Shown here in pieces: positions 1 through 11,710 of a stretch of 64,000 bases of DNA. Under the pieces are notes generated by a model, which saw only the letters and a program-made list of their open reading frames with translations, was not told the origin of the DNA and did no database searches. Source of the stretch: Ulota crispa (lineage: Eukaryota; Streptophyta; Bryopsida; Orthotrichales; Orthotrichaceae); NCBI GenBank assembly GCA_963920765.1, contig OY987242.1:18810002-18874001 (forward strand), in the 5' to 3' direction. Made by a program: the position numbers and the translations under genes. Within the stretch, counting starts at the first letter, position 1; the number at the start of each line of letters is the position of its first letter.

Positions 1-413
1 CTCGCTTTGAGCAAGTCGTACCTCACTCCAGAGCATATCTACCCTTTTTCTACATTTGCCTGATCCTCATTATTTGAATACGGGTACATAAGGGCAGGTT
101 CAAGACGATACCTCTTCTTCCCTTGGATTCAACCCTCAGACGCAAGCCTTGACGCAGAGACCTTCAATCTGCGGTGTAAGCTTGGCGGCGTATTGAACTG
201 CGGAGTAATCAAAAAATCGACCATTCGCGCAGGTGACACGCAGGCCTCCGCGAAATGCCGATGGATTGCAGGCGAGTCTGTGATTCCCGGAGCACTTCCA
301 GAAGCGGCTGGGCACACAGGTGAGGTACTGGCACCAGGAGCAGCCATCACCGATATTCATTCCTGCACCATGACAGTCATTTGAACCCTAAGAATAATCT
401 GTGCAATACCGGT
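1..413. other. Flank downstream of rhomboid gene, no gene recognised
   Basis: Moderate-GC sequence downstream of the minus-strand rhomboid stop codon. Short open frames exist on both strands but overlap each other and resemble no family I know. Part of it is probably the rhomboid 3' UTR. Confidence 0.4.
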
Positions 414-1928
414 TCAAGCCTGTGGTATGATAAATCGAGTTCTAACGCTTTGACTTTGTAAAGTACACACAGAGGAGGTTGTACCTGAGAAGAGTGCAAC
501 CAGGCCTATGGTAGTGGCCACAACCATACAGATCATTGAGAGGATCCATGCAATATCAAGCATGATCGCATTCTTTCGCTTGCCCGGCACGTTATGATTT
601 GGATCGTACACAGCCGAGGGATTCAAGCACCGGAAATCATGCTGGATAAAGAAGAGGTTTCCGAATAAGAAACCCGTGAGAGCGCCACCCAGATGCATAA
701 AGTTGTCGACGAAGGGCATGAGCCCATACACGGTGTTCAACGCGATGAAGAACACGACGCCCGCTAATGATAGTGAGCGGTGGCGATACGAGTTCCAATT
801 AACAGTAATGGAAGACAACGTTGCACCGAGGAGGCCCATGAATGCGCCCGACGGGCCAACCGAGACGCGTCCGTGGATCATCAGCGCCGAGAGGATGCTC
901 CCCATGAATCCACTGAAGATGTAGATCACTACAACCTGCAATTGCAATTCCTTCAGATACTTTGAATCACCACAGCAAAGGTGTGGGTAAGGAAGTGAAG
1001 CATGGAGCTTGAAATCCTACCTTCACACACCCTAATTGGCGCTCAAGCGGGATGCCCAGCAGCATCATGCCCAGCACAGAGCCCATGACGTGCAATATGC
1101 CAGCATGTAGCCACATGGCGGAGAGCAGGCGCCAGCCCTCGTGCGCTTTGGTGACGAGCTCCGACTCCAAAGCTCCCAGTCGAAGCAATGTTTTGGCCGA
1201 GGGCCCCAGCAGAGGGTTTTCGCCGAAAGGTTGGAAGGAAAATCTTCGAAGGGACGCCAGCATACAGGCTTTCTTTCGGCCGGTAGACGGGCAATCGTTC
1301 TGCTGCATGATTATAATGAAAATCACCGTGTAGGCAATTGCAATGACCAGGGAGATCCATGGAACGTGTTGTTGCTCCGACTCCAACTCATGGGCGGCTG
1401 CATTATTATAGCTCGCGTCGGCAGTAGGTTGATATAGCCAGTTCCAACCGCTGACTGGATTCAGAAACAATAAGATCAGTACAGAAGGGATACGGCAAAC
1501 ACACTGATCATGCAAAAAGTGGACAAGAGGAGAGCTTCGAATTCCTGACCTCCATTTTGGCGTTGCGCTTTCTGATAATTGCTGTCATAGCCTCCTCCGG
1601 CCATGTATGCCGGTGGCCCTACTGCAGCCCGAACAGAGGTGTTTCCCGAGTAAGGAGCATTCTGGTAGTGGCTGTTCGGTTGAAATCGCTGCTGCTGCAT
1701 TCCCATGTGGTCATAAGGGCTCTCGTAACAAGCATTTACTATACTCGACAATCCCATGCACCCTGGATCCATCGCTGCTCCACTCGACCTTGCTGTCCCG
1801 TTTCGTGAAGCTCTATAAGATTCATAGTCGAATAAGGGCGCCACGTTGTCGGTTGTGAGAGGGGATTGCAGCCACCTCGCACGATAATTTTGAAACGGGG
1901 GTGCAGACGGTGGTCCATTCATTGCCAT
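414..1928 (-). CDS. Rhomboid-like intramembrane serine protease (three exons)
   Basis: Predicted exons on the minus strand are 1928-1550, 1454-1021 and 935-414, giving 444 aa with GT-AG introns of 95 and 85 bases. Rhomboids cleave transmembrane segments of membrane proteins inside the bilayer. Residues 1-125 are a hydrophilic, Gln/Tyr/Pro-rich cytosolic tail. Exon 2 carries the first membrane helix, the ENPLLGPS segment that precedes the rhomboid core in plant members, and GWRLLSAMWLHAGILHVMGS, the loop-1 WLHA region. Exon 3 has the catalytic serine in GPSGAFMG (Ser300) and the catalytic histidine in DNFMHLGG (His352), then further membrane helices and a hydrophilic tail. Usual plant paralogues have GASGA and HLLAN where this one has GPSGA and HVMGS, but both dyad residues are present, so activity is plausible. 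The first intron is inferred from the phase change between exons 1 and 2; a start at 1928 gives the longest frame. Confidence 0.85.
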
Positions 1929-2214
1929 TTCACGTGGGTATGAGAGATCAATGCCCTTCTGATTGCTTTTCCTGTGGCTTCCGTGTGCCTACTTCGGCCG
2001 GCAACCTTAACTCATTTTCAGATATTTTTTCTCTTCACAAATTGAAACGAAGGATGCCGATTGGCAACGACCTCGCCTCGCCAACACGAAGAGAGCTGTA
2101 AATAAGGATGCTGGAAGTCAGTTTTGCGTGAAAGCAACCATACTGTACAGTCATCAGTCTTCATGTTTGCTAAATTTGAATGCTACATGCACTAATCGGG
2201 CCCCTCGTAGTATG
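1929..2214. other. Upstream flank of rhomboid gene
   Basis: Presumed 5' UTR and promoter of the minus-strand rhomboid gene. I see no clear TATA box or other motif I would defend. Confidence 0.3.
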
Positions 2215-3600
2215 CAAAATTATTCCATGTAACACGGTTTGAGGCATATGAAAATTGGATGTTCGAAATACTGCTAACCTTGTTGATTGATCTCTTGTGT
2301 GCCTGTCAAGGGTTGCCTGCTCGGAATAGAAACCTCTTCCACGTGACCCCTCAAATATTGTCCTAATCCCTGGTAGATCCTCCAAGAGGCACTCAATGTT
2401 GATGCAACTTTTGGCAGAGATAAGGATTAAGCTGCATGTGCCGATGGAGCAGATGGAGCAGGGCTCTTCATATTGACATGCTATTACTTGCGGTGGGGAG
2501 AAGCCCAGGTACTCCACAAAAACCAAAAGAGAAAACATTTGGAAAAAAATCGTTTTAACCAATGTTATTCAAATTTACTCAAATAATAGTGGCATAGTGA
2601 ACCAGATTCACCTCTTGTCAACGGCAACAATTTCATTGAGTATTCGGCAATGTCAAGTAAGAGCTAGTAGAAACGTCTTACCACCAATCGTCAGCTTTGA
2701 GAAATGGCTACACTATCCAACCCATTGAGCCAGGTAGCATTTGCAATGAAGGATGGGCAACACAAGAGTGTACATAAAGCTTGATTGAGTTTTAGGGTTA
2801 ACAATTTGAAGCTTGGAAATTGATCAAAAATGGGTTGGATAGTGTTGCCATTTCTTGCAGCCAACAATTGGTGGCAAGAGGTTTTCACTTTCACTAGCTC
2901 TTACTTGACATTGCTGAATACGCAATGAAATTATCACCGTTGACAAGAGGTGAATTTGATTCACTATGCCACTATTATTTAAGTAAATTTGAATAACATT
3001 GGTTAAAATGATTTGGGATGGTGCCAAGTTCTTTTGGTTTTTGTGGAGTACCTAGGCTTCTCCTCACCGCAAGTAATAGCATGTCAATATGTAGAGCCTT
3101 GTCCATTGACACATGCAGCTTAATCCTTATCTCTGCCAAAAGTTGCATCAACATTGAGTGCCTCTTGGAGGAGTTAGCAGTATTTCAAACATCCAATTTT
3201 CAAATGCCTCAAACCATGTTACATGGTGAGGAGAAGCCTAGGTACTCCACAAAAACCAAAAGAACTCAGCACCATCCTAGAGAAAACATGTGGAAAAAAA
3301 CCACTTTAATCAATGCTATTCAAACTTACTCAAATAATAGTGGCATAGTGAACCAAATTCACCTCTTGTCAACGGCGATAATTTCATTGCGTATTCAGCA
3401 ATGTCAAGTAAGAGCTAGTGGAAACCTCTTACCACCAATCGTCGGCTTTGAGAAATGGCAACACTATCCAACCCATTTCCGATCAATTTCCAAGCTCCAA
3501 ATTGTTAACTCAATCAAGTTTTATGTACACTCTCGTGTTGCCCATCCTTCATTGCGAATGCTACCTGGCTCCAACAGACAAGGAATCCAAGTTTCTTCGT
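2215..3600. repeat. Fold-back repeat cluster (three copies of one unit, one inverted)
   Basis: Roughly 2215-2735 is repeated in inverted orientation at 2821-3227, and part of the unit recurs in direct orientation at 3228-3560. Shared landmarks include ATAATAGTGGCATAGTGAAC at about 2585 and 3340, with its complement near 2965. Others are GGTACTCCACAAAAACC at about 2509 and 3240, and its complement near 3039. The central spacer between the inverted arms is under 100 bases, so transcribed RNA could form a hairpin of about 400 bp. The open frames inside are not protein-like. Transposon class is not determined. Confidence 0.8.
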
Positions 3601-3699
3601 AAGCCGGAGGGGTTCAACAAAGCAGACCTTGAATAGAAACCAACAGAATGTAGAGAATCGATCTGATGATTCAAAGAATGTCATAAGGAACCCGTAACG

Positions 3700-3995
3700 G
3701 TCATTCCATCATAACGGTAGAGCCTGAGGATTTCAGCCTTTCGATGATTTGCTCCACCTTGTTCTACCCCACGCCCGACTTGAGGACAATGGGCGCCTTT
3801 TTGACCAATTCCTTGGCCTCCTTCAGCCCCAAATCAACAAAGTTGCGCATCTCCTTGATGATCTTGATCTTGGACCCGGCGTCGAACTTCTCCAACTTCA
3901 CGTCGATTGACACTTTTCTCCACCTTGGCCTCTTCGGCGACAGCAGGGGCGGCACTGGCACTCCTCGTAGCCATTCCGGCGACACCATCCCCATC
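3700..3995 (-). pseudogene. Organellar ribosomal protein L7/L12 pseudogene, intronless
   Basis: The minus strand encodes the C-terminal domain of bacterial-type L7/L12: DVKLEKFDAGSKIKIIKE, then NFVDLGLKEAKELVKKAP and IVLKSGVG. This matches plant mitochondrial L12-like proteins, which form the ribosomal stalk that recruits translation factors. An in-frame TAG follows SGVG (about 3764-3766), and the rest of the domain (NKVEQIIERLKSSGSTVMME) reads on in the same frame after it. Upstream, the acidic AAPAVAEEAKVEK hinge lies in a different frame from the domain, so there is also a frameshift near 3910-3920. With no introns, a stop and a frameshift, this looks like a retrocopy. A functional parent gene should exist elsewhere. 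Confidence 0.75.
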
Positions 3996-4010
3996 CCCAT
4001 ATCAATCCTG

Positions 4011-4638
4011 GAGGATAATCCGAATTTCTATCGCGAAAATGTGAAAAGATTCGTCATGGCATCGGTTACATCATCGGACGACTCGCTGTTCTTCGCATGT
4101 CGAAAGACCTCGATGTTACCTGTCCATTCGTGGTGGCAATCCATAAAATAGATCGACACAGTGAAGTCGATCTGGCCGGTCAAGACTCATGGTAACAGGA
4201 ACCCTCTCACCGTAGGACTCCTCCTTGCTCTGTTATGTACCTGCCACAGGCCAATGTGTGATTCCGTGTCCTTTCTTCAATACATTGTCGTCTCCTTCGC
4301 GAGTAATCTCTGCCAACCTCAAAACTCTAAAACCACCGGAAACCCTAAAACCCTCCGAATGAACTTTAATTGCGAAACTACAATCACGAGACTCACTTCG
4401 AATTATTGGCCAGATCGCAGAATCCAGAAGATGCGAGAAAGGGCTTAGTGACGCCATCTCGTTACCTTTGAGAAGAATGGTAGAAGTCGGCATTTCTCCA
4501 CATAAACACTTGGCCATCTAACAAACGGAACTTCCAAGGATCACACTCTCACTTCTTAAGACGACACATGATTGTGTTCTAAAATGCGAGCAAATGAGGG
4601 TACATTCGGAATCTCAGCTTAACGACGGCTCTCAAGTC
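4011..4638. other. Intergenic sequence, no gene recognised
   Basis: Moderate GC. It contains short CCTAAAACCCT-like stretches at about 4329-4352 and a 94-codon minus-strand open frame (4517-4233) that I cannot relate to any family. It may include the 5' flank of the original L12 retrocopy. Confidence 0.3.
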
Positions 4639-5539
4639 TTAAGCCTTTAACGACCACACCCATTTTCACAGAATCCACTGAAAGCAGGGGCTGTAAACTT
4701 AGATTTGGAATTGACTCAAATATGGACCCATTTTCAATAATCCAATCGTACAAATGAGAAGTACACCTTGTTTATTGTACAGCACCAAAATTTCAGTTAG
4801 ATCTACCATTGTAGGTGAAATATTATAATGATTGAGTGAGCCGTATGCAGAAAATCTCTTGTGTTCCATTCTTGTTTAGTTTTGAATGTTAACCTTTCAT
4901 GCAAGCTTCAATTGAGAAAAGCCTTACATTTCTAAAAAGTAGAGTTTCCCACTTTTCCAACAAGACTAGTTTCTCACAAAATAGACAAAAATGGCAATCA
5001 CAAGGTGTAGCTAAGTGGACAAAAAGGGTCAAAAAACCCACTTTCTTTACTACCCTAAAATGGTTCTACAAGAAATTTGATAATTATTCTAGAAAATCCA
5101 ATTGGTGAAAACAATCAAGAATTGGCCTTAAATGTAGGATGACAAATTTTAAAACCAAAATGACAACAACATTTCAGTAGATTTTCAAATATTACAATTA
5201 TACTACTATCATATATGAAAACAATACAAGCGTATTTCTTAAGCAATTTGAATTTTTAAAAATTGTGCAATTCTTCTTGCATACTTGATGTATTGTATTG
5301 TTGCTTTTATCCATTTTTGACAAAAATTGAATACGTATTTTGAAGCCATGCCGTATAAACACCATTATTTTTCAACTCACATACCCAATTGCATTGTTAT
5401 TTTTTTAAATGGATGCAAAATTCTTATGATCACATGTGTACTTCAAGACCAAATTCCAAATTATTGGGCAATTTCAACCTACATGCCAAAAACCACTCCG
5501 AGCGACCAAAATATGGTCGCGTGGTCCTTGAAAGGTTAA
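4639..5539. mobile_element. TTAA element A1 (non-autonomous, piggyBac-like ends)
   Basis: Bounded by TTAA at 4639-4642 and 5536-5539. The left terminus is TTAAGCCTTTAACGACCAC and the right terminus is the complement of TTAACCTTTCAAGGACCAC. It aligns over its full length with element A2 (55829-56746). A palindrome, GCGACCAAAATATGGTCGC, sits just inside the right end. The interior is AT-rich with no transposase-like frame. Length is 901 bp. Confidence 0.8.
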
Positions 5540-6090
5540 ACCTCTCGCTGTGTCAGCGCGTCGAGGACACTCATCATGTCCTCCAGATTTTAAGACAACT
5601 CGAGATCTGCCGGCTGCGATTTAGTAGATCCAAGGCGCCAAAAACATCGAATAACGAAGTTTGCATAGATTTGGGTGGCCTAAATCAAGCACAAAACTCA
5701 ATACGGGAACCCAAAAATTATTAGGACCGGCTAGGAAGGTCCTGCCCCGCGCCATGCACTGGTCCTAAAACCCTAAACCCTGCAAGATTCTTCATAGCAC
5801 TCCTCTCTTCACCTTGTGTGCAGTGTATCCTGCCTCACCAATCTTTAATATATTGGTGAGGAGCACGAGTCGCGATCGTTGGGAAGATGGGTACACTCTT
5901 TGTGAAATTTTGATATAGCACGGGTTTTAGGAATCGGTAGATTGAAGGTTTCAACACTGCTAATGGTTGGCGTTGTCTGTCCGAAATTCATGTTTCGTGC
6001 CTCTTCTGTACCGAAATACTGGTGTCTTTAGAACTGGACTAGGGGTTTTCATGTTGCCATCTGGAGACTCTCCTAAGATTTTCGTTTGCG
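5540..6090. promoter_or_regulatory. Upstream region of the S1-domain gene with telobox
   Basis: This is the 5' flank of the gene starting at 6091. A telobox, AAAACCCTAAACCC, lies at 5767-5780. Such boxes are typical of promoters of translation-related and plastid-biogenesis genes in plants. A short palindrome with arms CCTCACCAAT and ATTGGTGAGG lies at 5833-5861. I see no convincing TATA box. Confidence 0.45.
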
Positions 6091-9000
6091 ATGTCGGCCC
6101 GCACTTTTAGCATCCCGCCGTCACAGGACCAGGCCTTCTCTCCCCGCGGCGGAAGTCAGAATCTTAAACCATTACAAACTGTCCGGGAAATTTTTTTTCT
6201 CAAACGTGCTGGAACGTTCACACGTGGAAGGGTGGTGGCGAGCCAACCACGGTCTCAATTGCACGACACGCCAACCTCCAAATGGTCCGCTGACTACACC
6301 GAGCCACCACCGAATGTCCGAAACCATGGATTAGCGTTAGATGCGGTTTATGCCGAAGGACTAGCACCGAGCAGTAACTGTGCGCAATCGAGTGACGTGC
6401 GTGTCCCTGTCAACGGAAACTCGCTTCATGGTGTGGGGGACATTGCAACAAGGAATGGTTGCGGAGAAGATGTTCTTGAACGGATTTCGAAAGGCGATGA
6501 TGCCTTGGAAACGCAAGCAGCAGGGTTGGATGACGACGATCTTGACTACTATGTCCCCGTTCTGGGACACCGTGTGGTAGGGGTGGTGGTATCCGGCAAC
6601 TTTGCAAAGCTTGATGTGGACATTGGAGCTGCCAAGCTCGGCCACTTGCACGTGCAAGATCTTCTTCCTCTTGATAAACTCAATATCCGTAAGAGTAAAT
6701 GGATCCTGCCTGACGATGCTGGTGATAGTGGAAGCCCTGGAAAGCCGTCCCTTGGACGTCCTCATGTTGTGTATGACGAGGAAGTTTATACTTATGCTGC
6801 TCCTGAGCGTCTTGCTGTTGATGTTGGAACTGTGCTTGAAACGGAGGTGGTAGGGCAGACCGTGGATGGCAATCCTCTGCTCTCTTCTCGCAAAGCTGCT
6901 CAACGTCTTCAATGGGACCGGGTCATGCAGGTTCGTCGCTGACTCTTCTTTGTTGAATCTTAGGGTTTAGGGTTTAGGGTTTAGAGGTTCTCGTCATCTT
7001 TTCCTTCTTGGCTGCGTAACAATTGTTGAAAGATTAACCCGGTGCTGTGTCACGTCGGGGGTTTGTGTTGTGGAACAGATTAAAGAACTCGAAGAGTCTT
7101 TTGAAGCGAAGATTCTCAACTATAATAAAGCCGGTCTCATAACGACAGTCGAGGTGCACCACTGACTCTCCTGTTTATGTTTTCTGCTCAGCAGATATCG
7201 AACCACCATTTGGGATATTAACAGACCTGCTTGAGAAGTGCCAATCCTTCCCAGTTTTTGCATGATAAGTGGTGTTTTATCCACTTGTGAGATGCCTACA
7301 AGGTCTTGGATAAATCTTGATGTGCCACAGTATGTTTGCTTCTACAAGTTGATGAAAAATATGATGTTAAGCATGGTGACAAGAAATACTTCTTATGGTT
7401 GAAGTTGAAAAACTCTTCATGGATCGTTGTCAATTATACTTCGAGAGATTTAACTTTAAATTTTTTATCATGGTATACATATTTAATACATCATATTTGG
7501 AATGACATGCACAATTCGTAGTCATCAGCATGGTATAATAACAAGTGTGCAAACTTTGGTGTTGCATCCTTTAAAACTTTCCTAGTTATTTCATCAATAG
7601 AGGGAAATAGTCATAATTGCCTTGTGGTTTTGGATTTTCCAAAATTCAAGAGAGCATGTAATGGTGCTGCAAGCATTACTATAGAGCCAACTCTTTCCTG
7701 AGTCTAACAAGACTCAATATATGCCTATTAAAGAGGTTTTTACTACATCGAAGCAGTGGTGGAATGTGATGAATGGGATTCCTTTGTCCTGCACAGCATT
7801 CAGGGGTTAAGAATGTGCCTGTTTGAGTTTCTATATTTTCTCATCTCACGCGATGTTATAGTCCGGTTCCCTCGCTGGCCGAAATGCAAGAGTAGAGCCG
7901 TGAAGTCTCATAAAAAAAATTCGGGTGCAGGGGCAGCGGGCGTTTTTACCTCTAGCTGAATTTACAAAGTATCCTAAGAGCGAAAAGGGCGAAAGTCATG
8001 AAGATTATGTAAGTGGGGTTCAGGGTTCCTCTAATTCTGACGTTTGGAATGTTGGCATTTTACGTGCTCTACGATTTGGCATCGATTGCTTTCTCTGATT
8101 GCCTACAATATAGACTTCTGGGTCTTGAGTCCTGTGTTCGTGGCAGGTGGGAAGGACATTATGGGTGACTGTCGCTTATGCTAAGGAAGTCCGTGGGAAC
8201 ATTACTTTGAGTGAGAGAGATGTCTGGGTAAGTTGAATATTGCTCTATCATACCTCTTTATTGTCGTAGATTTTTCAATGTTTACTTGTCTTTTTTTCAG
8301 TTCGATGAGCATGTCACTCAATGTGACTGTGCTCCAGAAGTCTTTTAAAGTATTTGGACTGAGCACACTTGTTTATAAATGCTATTGCTATGGCTGAACA
8401 GGCAGCCAGCATTGAATTGTCTTTTGTTATTTCTCATCTACTTCTACCCTTGGCTTTTTTTCTTCTGAAATTGAACTTTAATTAGCACTCAAAAATGGTT
8501 CGCAGTCTGCTCAAAAAGGTTTTGAGTTAATACTACTAATAAACTATGGACTCGCCGTGATATTTGTGAGAACGTTCCTTGTGTTAGGTTTTTACTCATT
8601 TGCTATGTTCAGTTGTTCTTTTGCCTTATCATTTATGTTGCAAGTAATGAGCGAACCACTGTGTCAATGCAGATCAAACGGAACCTTAAGCTTGGATCTC
8701 TTCTCAGTGGCACTGTTACCAAGCTTTTCACCTTCGGTGCTCTTGTCCAGGTCAACGAGACCGACATATGGTACGAGATCTATTGATTCCTTGATTGTTT
8801 CTCACGAGTAGAAACTCATGATTCTCCTGAGGAAAGGGACTGCAATTTTATGTTGCCCTATTATTAGTATGCATCATAATCTGAATTGCATATGTAGATG
8901 TATCTGAATATTTTTCTGTTGGATTCATTTCAGTGGGGTCAATCACAGTGGTCTTTAAACTGGCTAAAATTTGCAGGATTTCTATCAATTTTTTTATGCA

Positions 9001-9892
9001 GCTAAAGTAATGTGACCTTTACAGGTTTAAATTTGAAAATTTTAGGTTTTTAGCAGTGTTTTTAGCCACTTGAACTAAAAGTGAAGCTCATGTTTGGGAC
9101 CATTAGTCACTCAGTTATCCAATGCGCTTCGCACTGCTCCGTTATGTGCAGGGGAATGATACACGTAAGCAATATCGCAAATGGACGTGTTAACCAGATA
9201 TCAGACGTATTCGAAGTTGGGGACCAGGTCAAAGCGATACTGGTTAAGTCTCCTGTTCCGGACAGACTTGCCTTCAGGTATGCAGCTCTCATCCTTTTTA
9301 ATGCATTAATGAGATGTTTATTGTTTGTAGTCGTCCATCGTTACTTGAATACCAACAATGTGGTGAATTGGATTTCGCTTGTTGCTCACTCAATGAAATA
9401 TTTCATTGTCTTAAAATTATCATGTCCACGCACTGCAGTATTTTTACACTTCTTTGTAAAGTTTCTATGAATGTTGAAACATGACTGTTGACTTTCTGGT
9501 GTCTGCAGCACTGCTCTGCTGGAGAGAGAACCTGGGCTTATGCTTCGGGATAAAGAGGTTTGATTTTTTTCATGATTTCTTTTCAGTTACTCGCGTGAGT
9601 CATGCTGTTTTGTTTGATGTTAGTATGCGGCATGCCCATTTTTATTGCAGTCTTTTGTTTGTGAGAGAATTTTGACGTTTTTTCATGGCATCGTTGGCTG
9701 GATTTTCAGAGAGTGTTTAGGGAAGCTGAGCAGACAGCAAGAGCACTTTGGGATGAGCATCCGGAATGGAAAGAGTCAACTGACGATGTCGCTGAAGCTG
9801 ATTCTGGAGACGACGTGGAGACATTTTCACAAGCTATCTCAAATTTGGAGTGGGTAGAGTTCCAGCATCAGACGAATGCAACTGATTCATAG
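6091..9892 (+). CDS. Plastid S1-domain RNA-binding protein (PDE338/RLSB-like), eight exons
   Basis: Exons: 6091-6930, 7079-7153, 7931-8008, 8147-8227, 8673-8770, 9152-9277, 9509-9557 and 9710-9892. All introns are GT-AG and the phases join to give 509 aa. The protein resembles Arabidopsis PDE338 and maize RLSB, S1-domain proteins needed for plastid gene expression; RLSB binds rbcL mRNA. Family landmarks appear in order. These are GHRVVGVVVSGNFAKLDVDI, a VDGNPLLSSRKAAQRLQWDR segment, GQRAFLPLAEF (exon 3), GSLLSGTVTKLFTFGALVQV opening the S1 OB-fold (about residues 361-432), GMIHVSNIANGRVNQISDVF, and EREPGLMLRDKERVFREAEQ. The Ser/Arg-rich N-terminus up to about residue 55 fits a chloroplast transit peptide. 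The acidic C-terminus ends near EWVEFQ, as in relatives. I saw no disruption. Orthology is by remembered family similarity, not by a search. Confidence 0.9.
6960..6984 (+). repeat. Interstitial telomere-type repeat (TTTAGGG)3 in intron 1
   Basis: Three and a half perfect copies of the plant telomere unit TTTAGGG, 30 bases past the exon 1 donor of the S1-domain gene. Such short arrays arise at repaired breaks or act as telobox elements. Confidence 0.9.
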
Positions 9893-11129
9893 TTCTCAAG
9901 TGATTTCAACTGCTTGGGTTGTGGACCATAGCCTCACAAGCTTGTTTTAGTCATTCAGTACGTGCTTCAGACCAGCTGTTTCTTTTTCTTTTCGGCAAAA
10001 CTTCGCTAGAAGATTTTCTCGGTTTAGCACCTATTACCTTTACCCAAAATATGGGAAAAAAAGGGGATGAAACCGCCAACTCCCTGTTAAAATAACATTA
10101 GATTTGTCATCATTTGAACGAAAGTTTCTAATGGTAAACAATTTTACGGAATGTACATGTGGATGGTTCTATCCTTAATAGTCCATCAAACTTATTTTGT
10201 TCTCACCTTGAAATCATACTGGCAATATTTACTTGGTGCCATCTTGTTGCCAATGTTGGTCTTGAGTGACCCACTTAGCTGTCTTTGTTCATGCTTTGAA
10301 CCTTTTCACCTGACTGCTTGGCCTCCAATGTCTTTTAAGTCTCTCAAATCACACCTTCACTTAAAGTTGGTTGTCGTCTTTTATTTGCCAAAGATCTCTT
10401 GTCTAGCGAATCATTTTTATTTAGCATTTAATTCACTAGTAAGTTGCCAAAGTTTATAGTTGCCTACCTCAATGCAATGATTTAGGTAGTGGCTAGTTCT
10501 GGAAGCTTAGGATTGCAGCTATGGCAAGATTTGGGACAAGTTGCAAGCCTTTATTATTATCTGTCAATACTCTAGTAGTGTAGATTTGTCATCGTACTCT
10601 TAAATTGGTTGAGGGTTTAATGCGGATTGTGGATTTGGAGGTTTAGTGGATCTTAGGGCTTTAGATTTATTTATTTATTTTGTGCGATATGGCTTCAATG
10701 CAAGTGCCATGGTCAGCTTTTTTGCTCAGAGGGTGGATGCTATTAAAAGATTGGATCCCATGTGGATCCAAGTTTAGTGAAAGTTCTTCCATTCTCGTCA
10801 GTTGCAACCTAATTTAAAACGTGTGCTTGGTACAATTTCTACTTTTGCAAAGCCATTTGGGGGTCGATGTTATGATTTTAGATAATAAAGAAAAACCTGA
10901 GAGAAGGAATTCCCAAAGAAGAGCTTTCTGTACACCAAGATAGTAGTAGGTGCTGGTGGAGTTTCTCGAGTTAAACTTTCAGTAACTAAAACCAGGAAGG
11001 CCTTACGATAAAAGTTATGAAAACAAATTGGAACAAGTCTATGCTAAAAAATGTTCTTAGCATTCAAAGTTGGTGACTAGACATTTTTGGCCAAAAATTT
11101 GTTGGTTTATGGTGTCTTGCACTATATTG
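9893..11129. other. 3' flank of S1-domain gene, no further gene seen
   Basis: It begins with the presumed 3' UTR. The rest is AT-rich unique-looking sequence without a supportable gene. Confidence 0.4.
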
Positions 11130-11710
11130 TACTCCCTCTATCCCTCTGAAAACGTCCAAAAGGTTTCCTTGCAAAAGATTAAGTGTGTTTCTTATCTTTG
11201 TGCTAGTGACACATGCGTTCTAGAATCAATATACCATCTACCAAATGTATGCAAAATCTCCAGCTTTGGTGTTGTTTGGGCACCCAAATTCCATGCAAAA
11301 AGTACCATGTTTGTGCATAGTTTGTGAGTGCTACAAACTCCTCGTTTTTTTATTTTTGTGCTAGTGACACATGCATTTTAGAATCAATATACCATCTAAC
11401 AAATGTATGCAAAATCTCCAACTTTGATGTTGCCATTTGAACATCCAAATTCCATGCAAAAAGTACCATGTTTGTGCATGTTGTCAGCTCCTCATTACTG
11501 ATAATTTAAAGATTAGTGGCAACAATGATATCTCATGGGCAAGGCCAAGCTTGTTAGGAGAGGAATGCTCTCTACTTGCTTAACTTGCCCCCATGAGATC
11601 ATTGAACATGACAAATGATTTTTCAGCATTTGAAATCAGCAAAAGGGAGCTTTTTAGTGGTACAAGAAATATGTGTGATTTGGAAGTTTTTTAGAGGAAC
11701 AGAGGGAGTA
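11130..11710. mobile_element. Stowaway-like MITE with an internal duplication
   Basis: TA dinucleotides flank termini TACTCCCTCTATCCCTCTGA (left) and AGAGGAACAGAGGGAGTA (right). These match the CTCCCTC consensus of Stowaway, the Tc1/mariner-derived MITEs. Inside, about 120 bases starting at GTGCTAGTGACACATGC (about 11200) recur at about 11357, so the copy is longer than a usual Stowaway. No coding capacity. Confidence 0.75.

Noticed and set aside
1455-1549. Apparent frameshift between the first two parts of the rhomboid gene
   Set aside because: A 95-base GT-AG intron joins the two frames in phase and gives a normal rhomboid, so no frameshift is needed.
6960-6984. Telomere or chromosome end
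   Set aside because: Only three and a half repeat units inside an intron; an interstitial motif, not a telomere.
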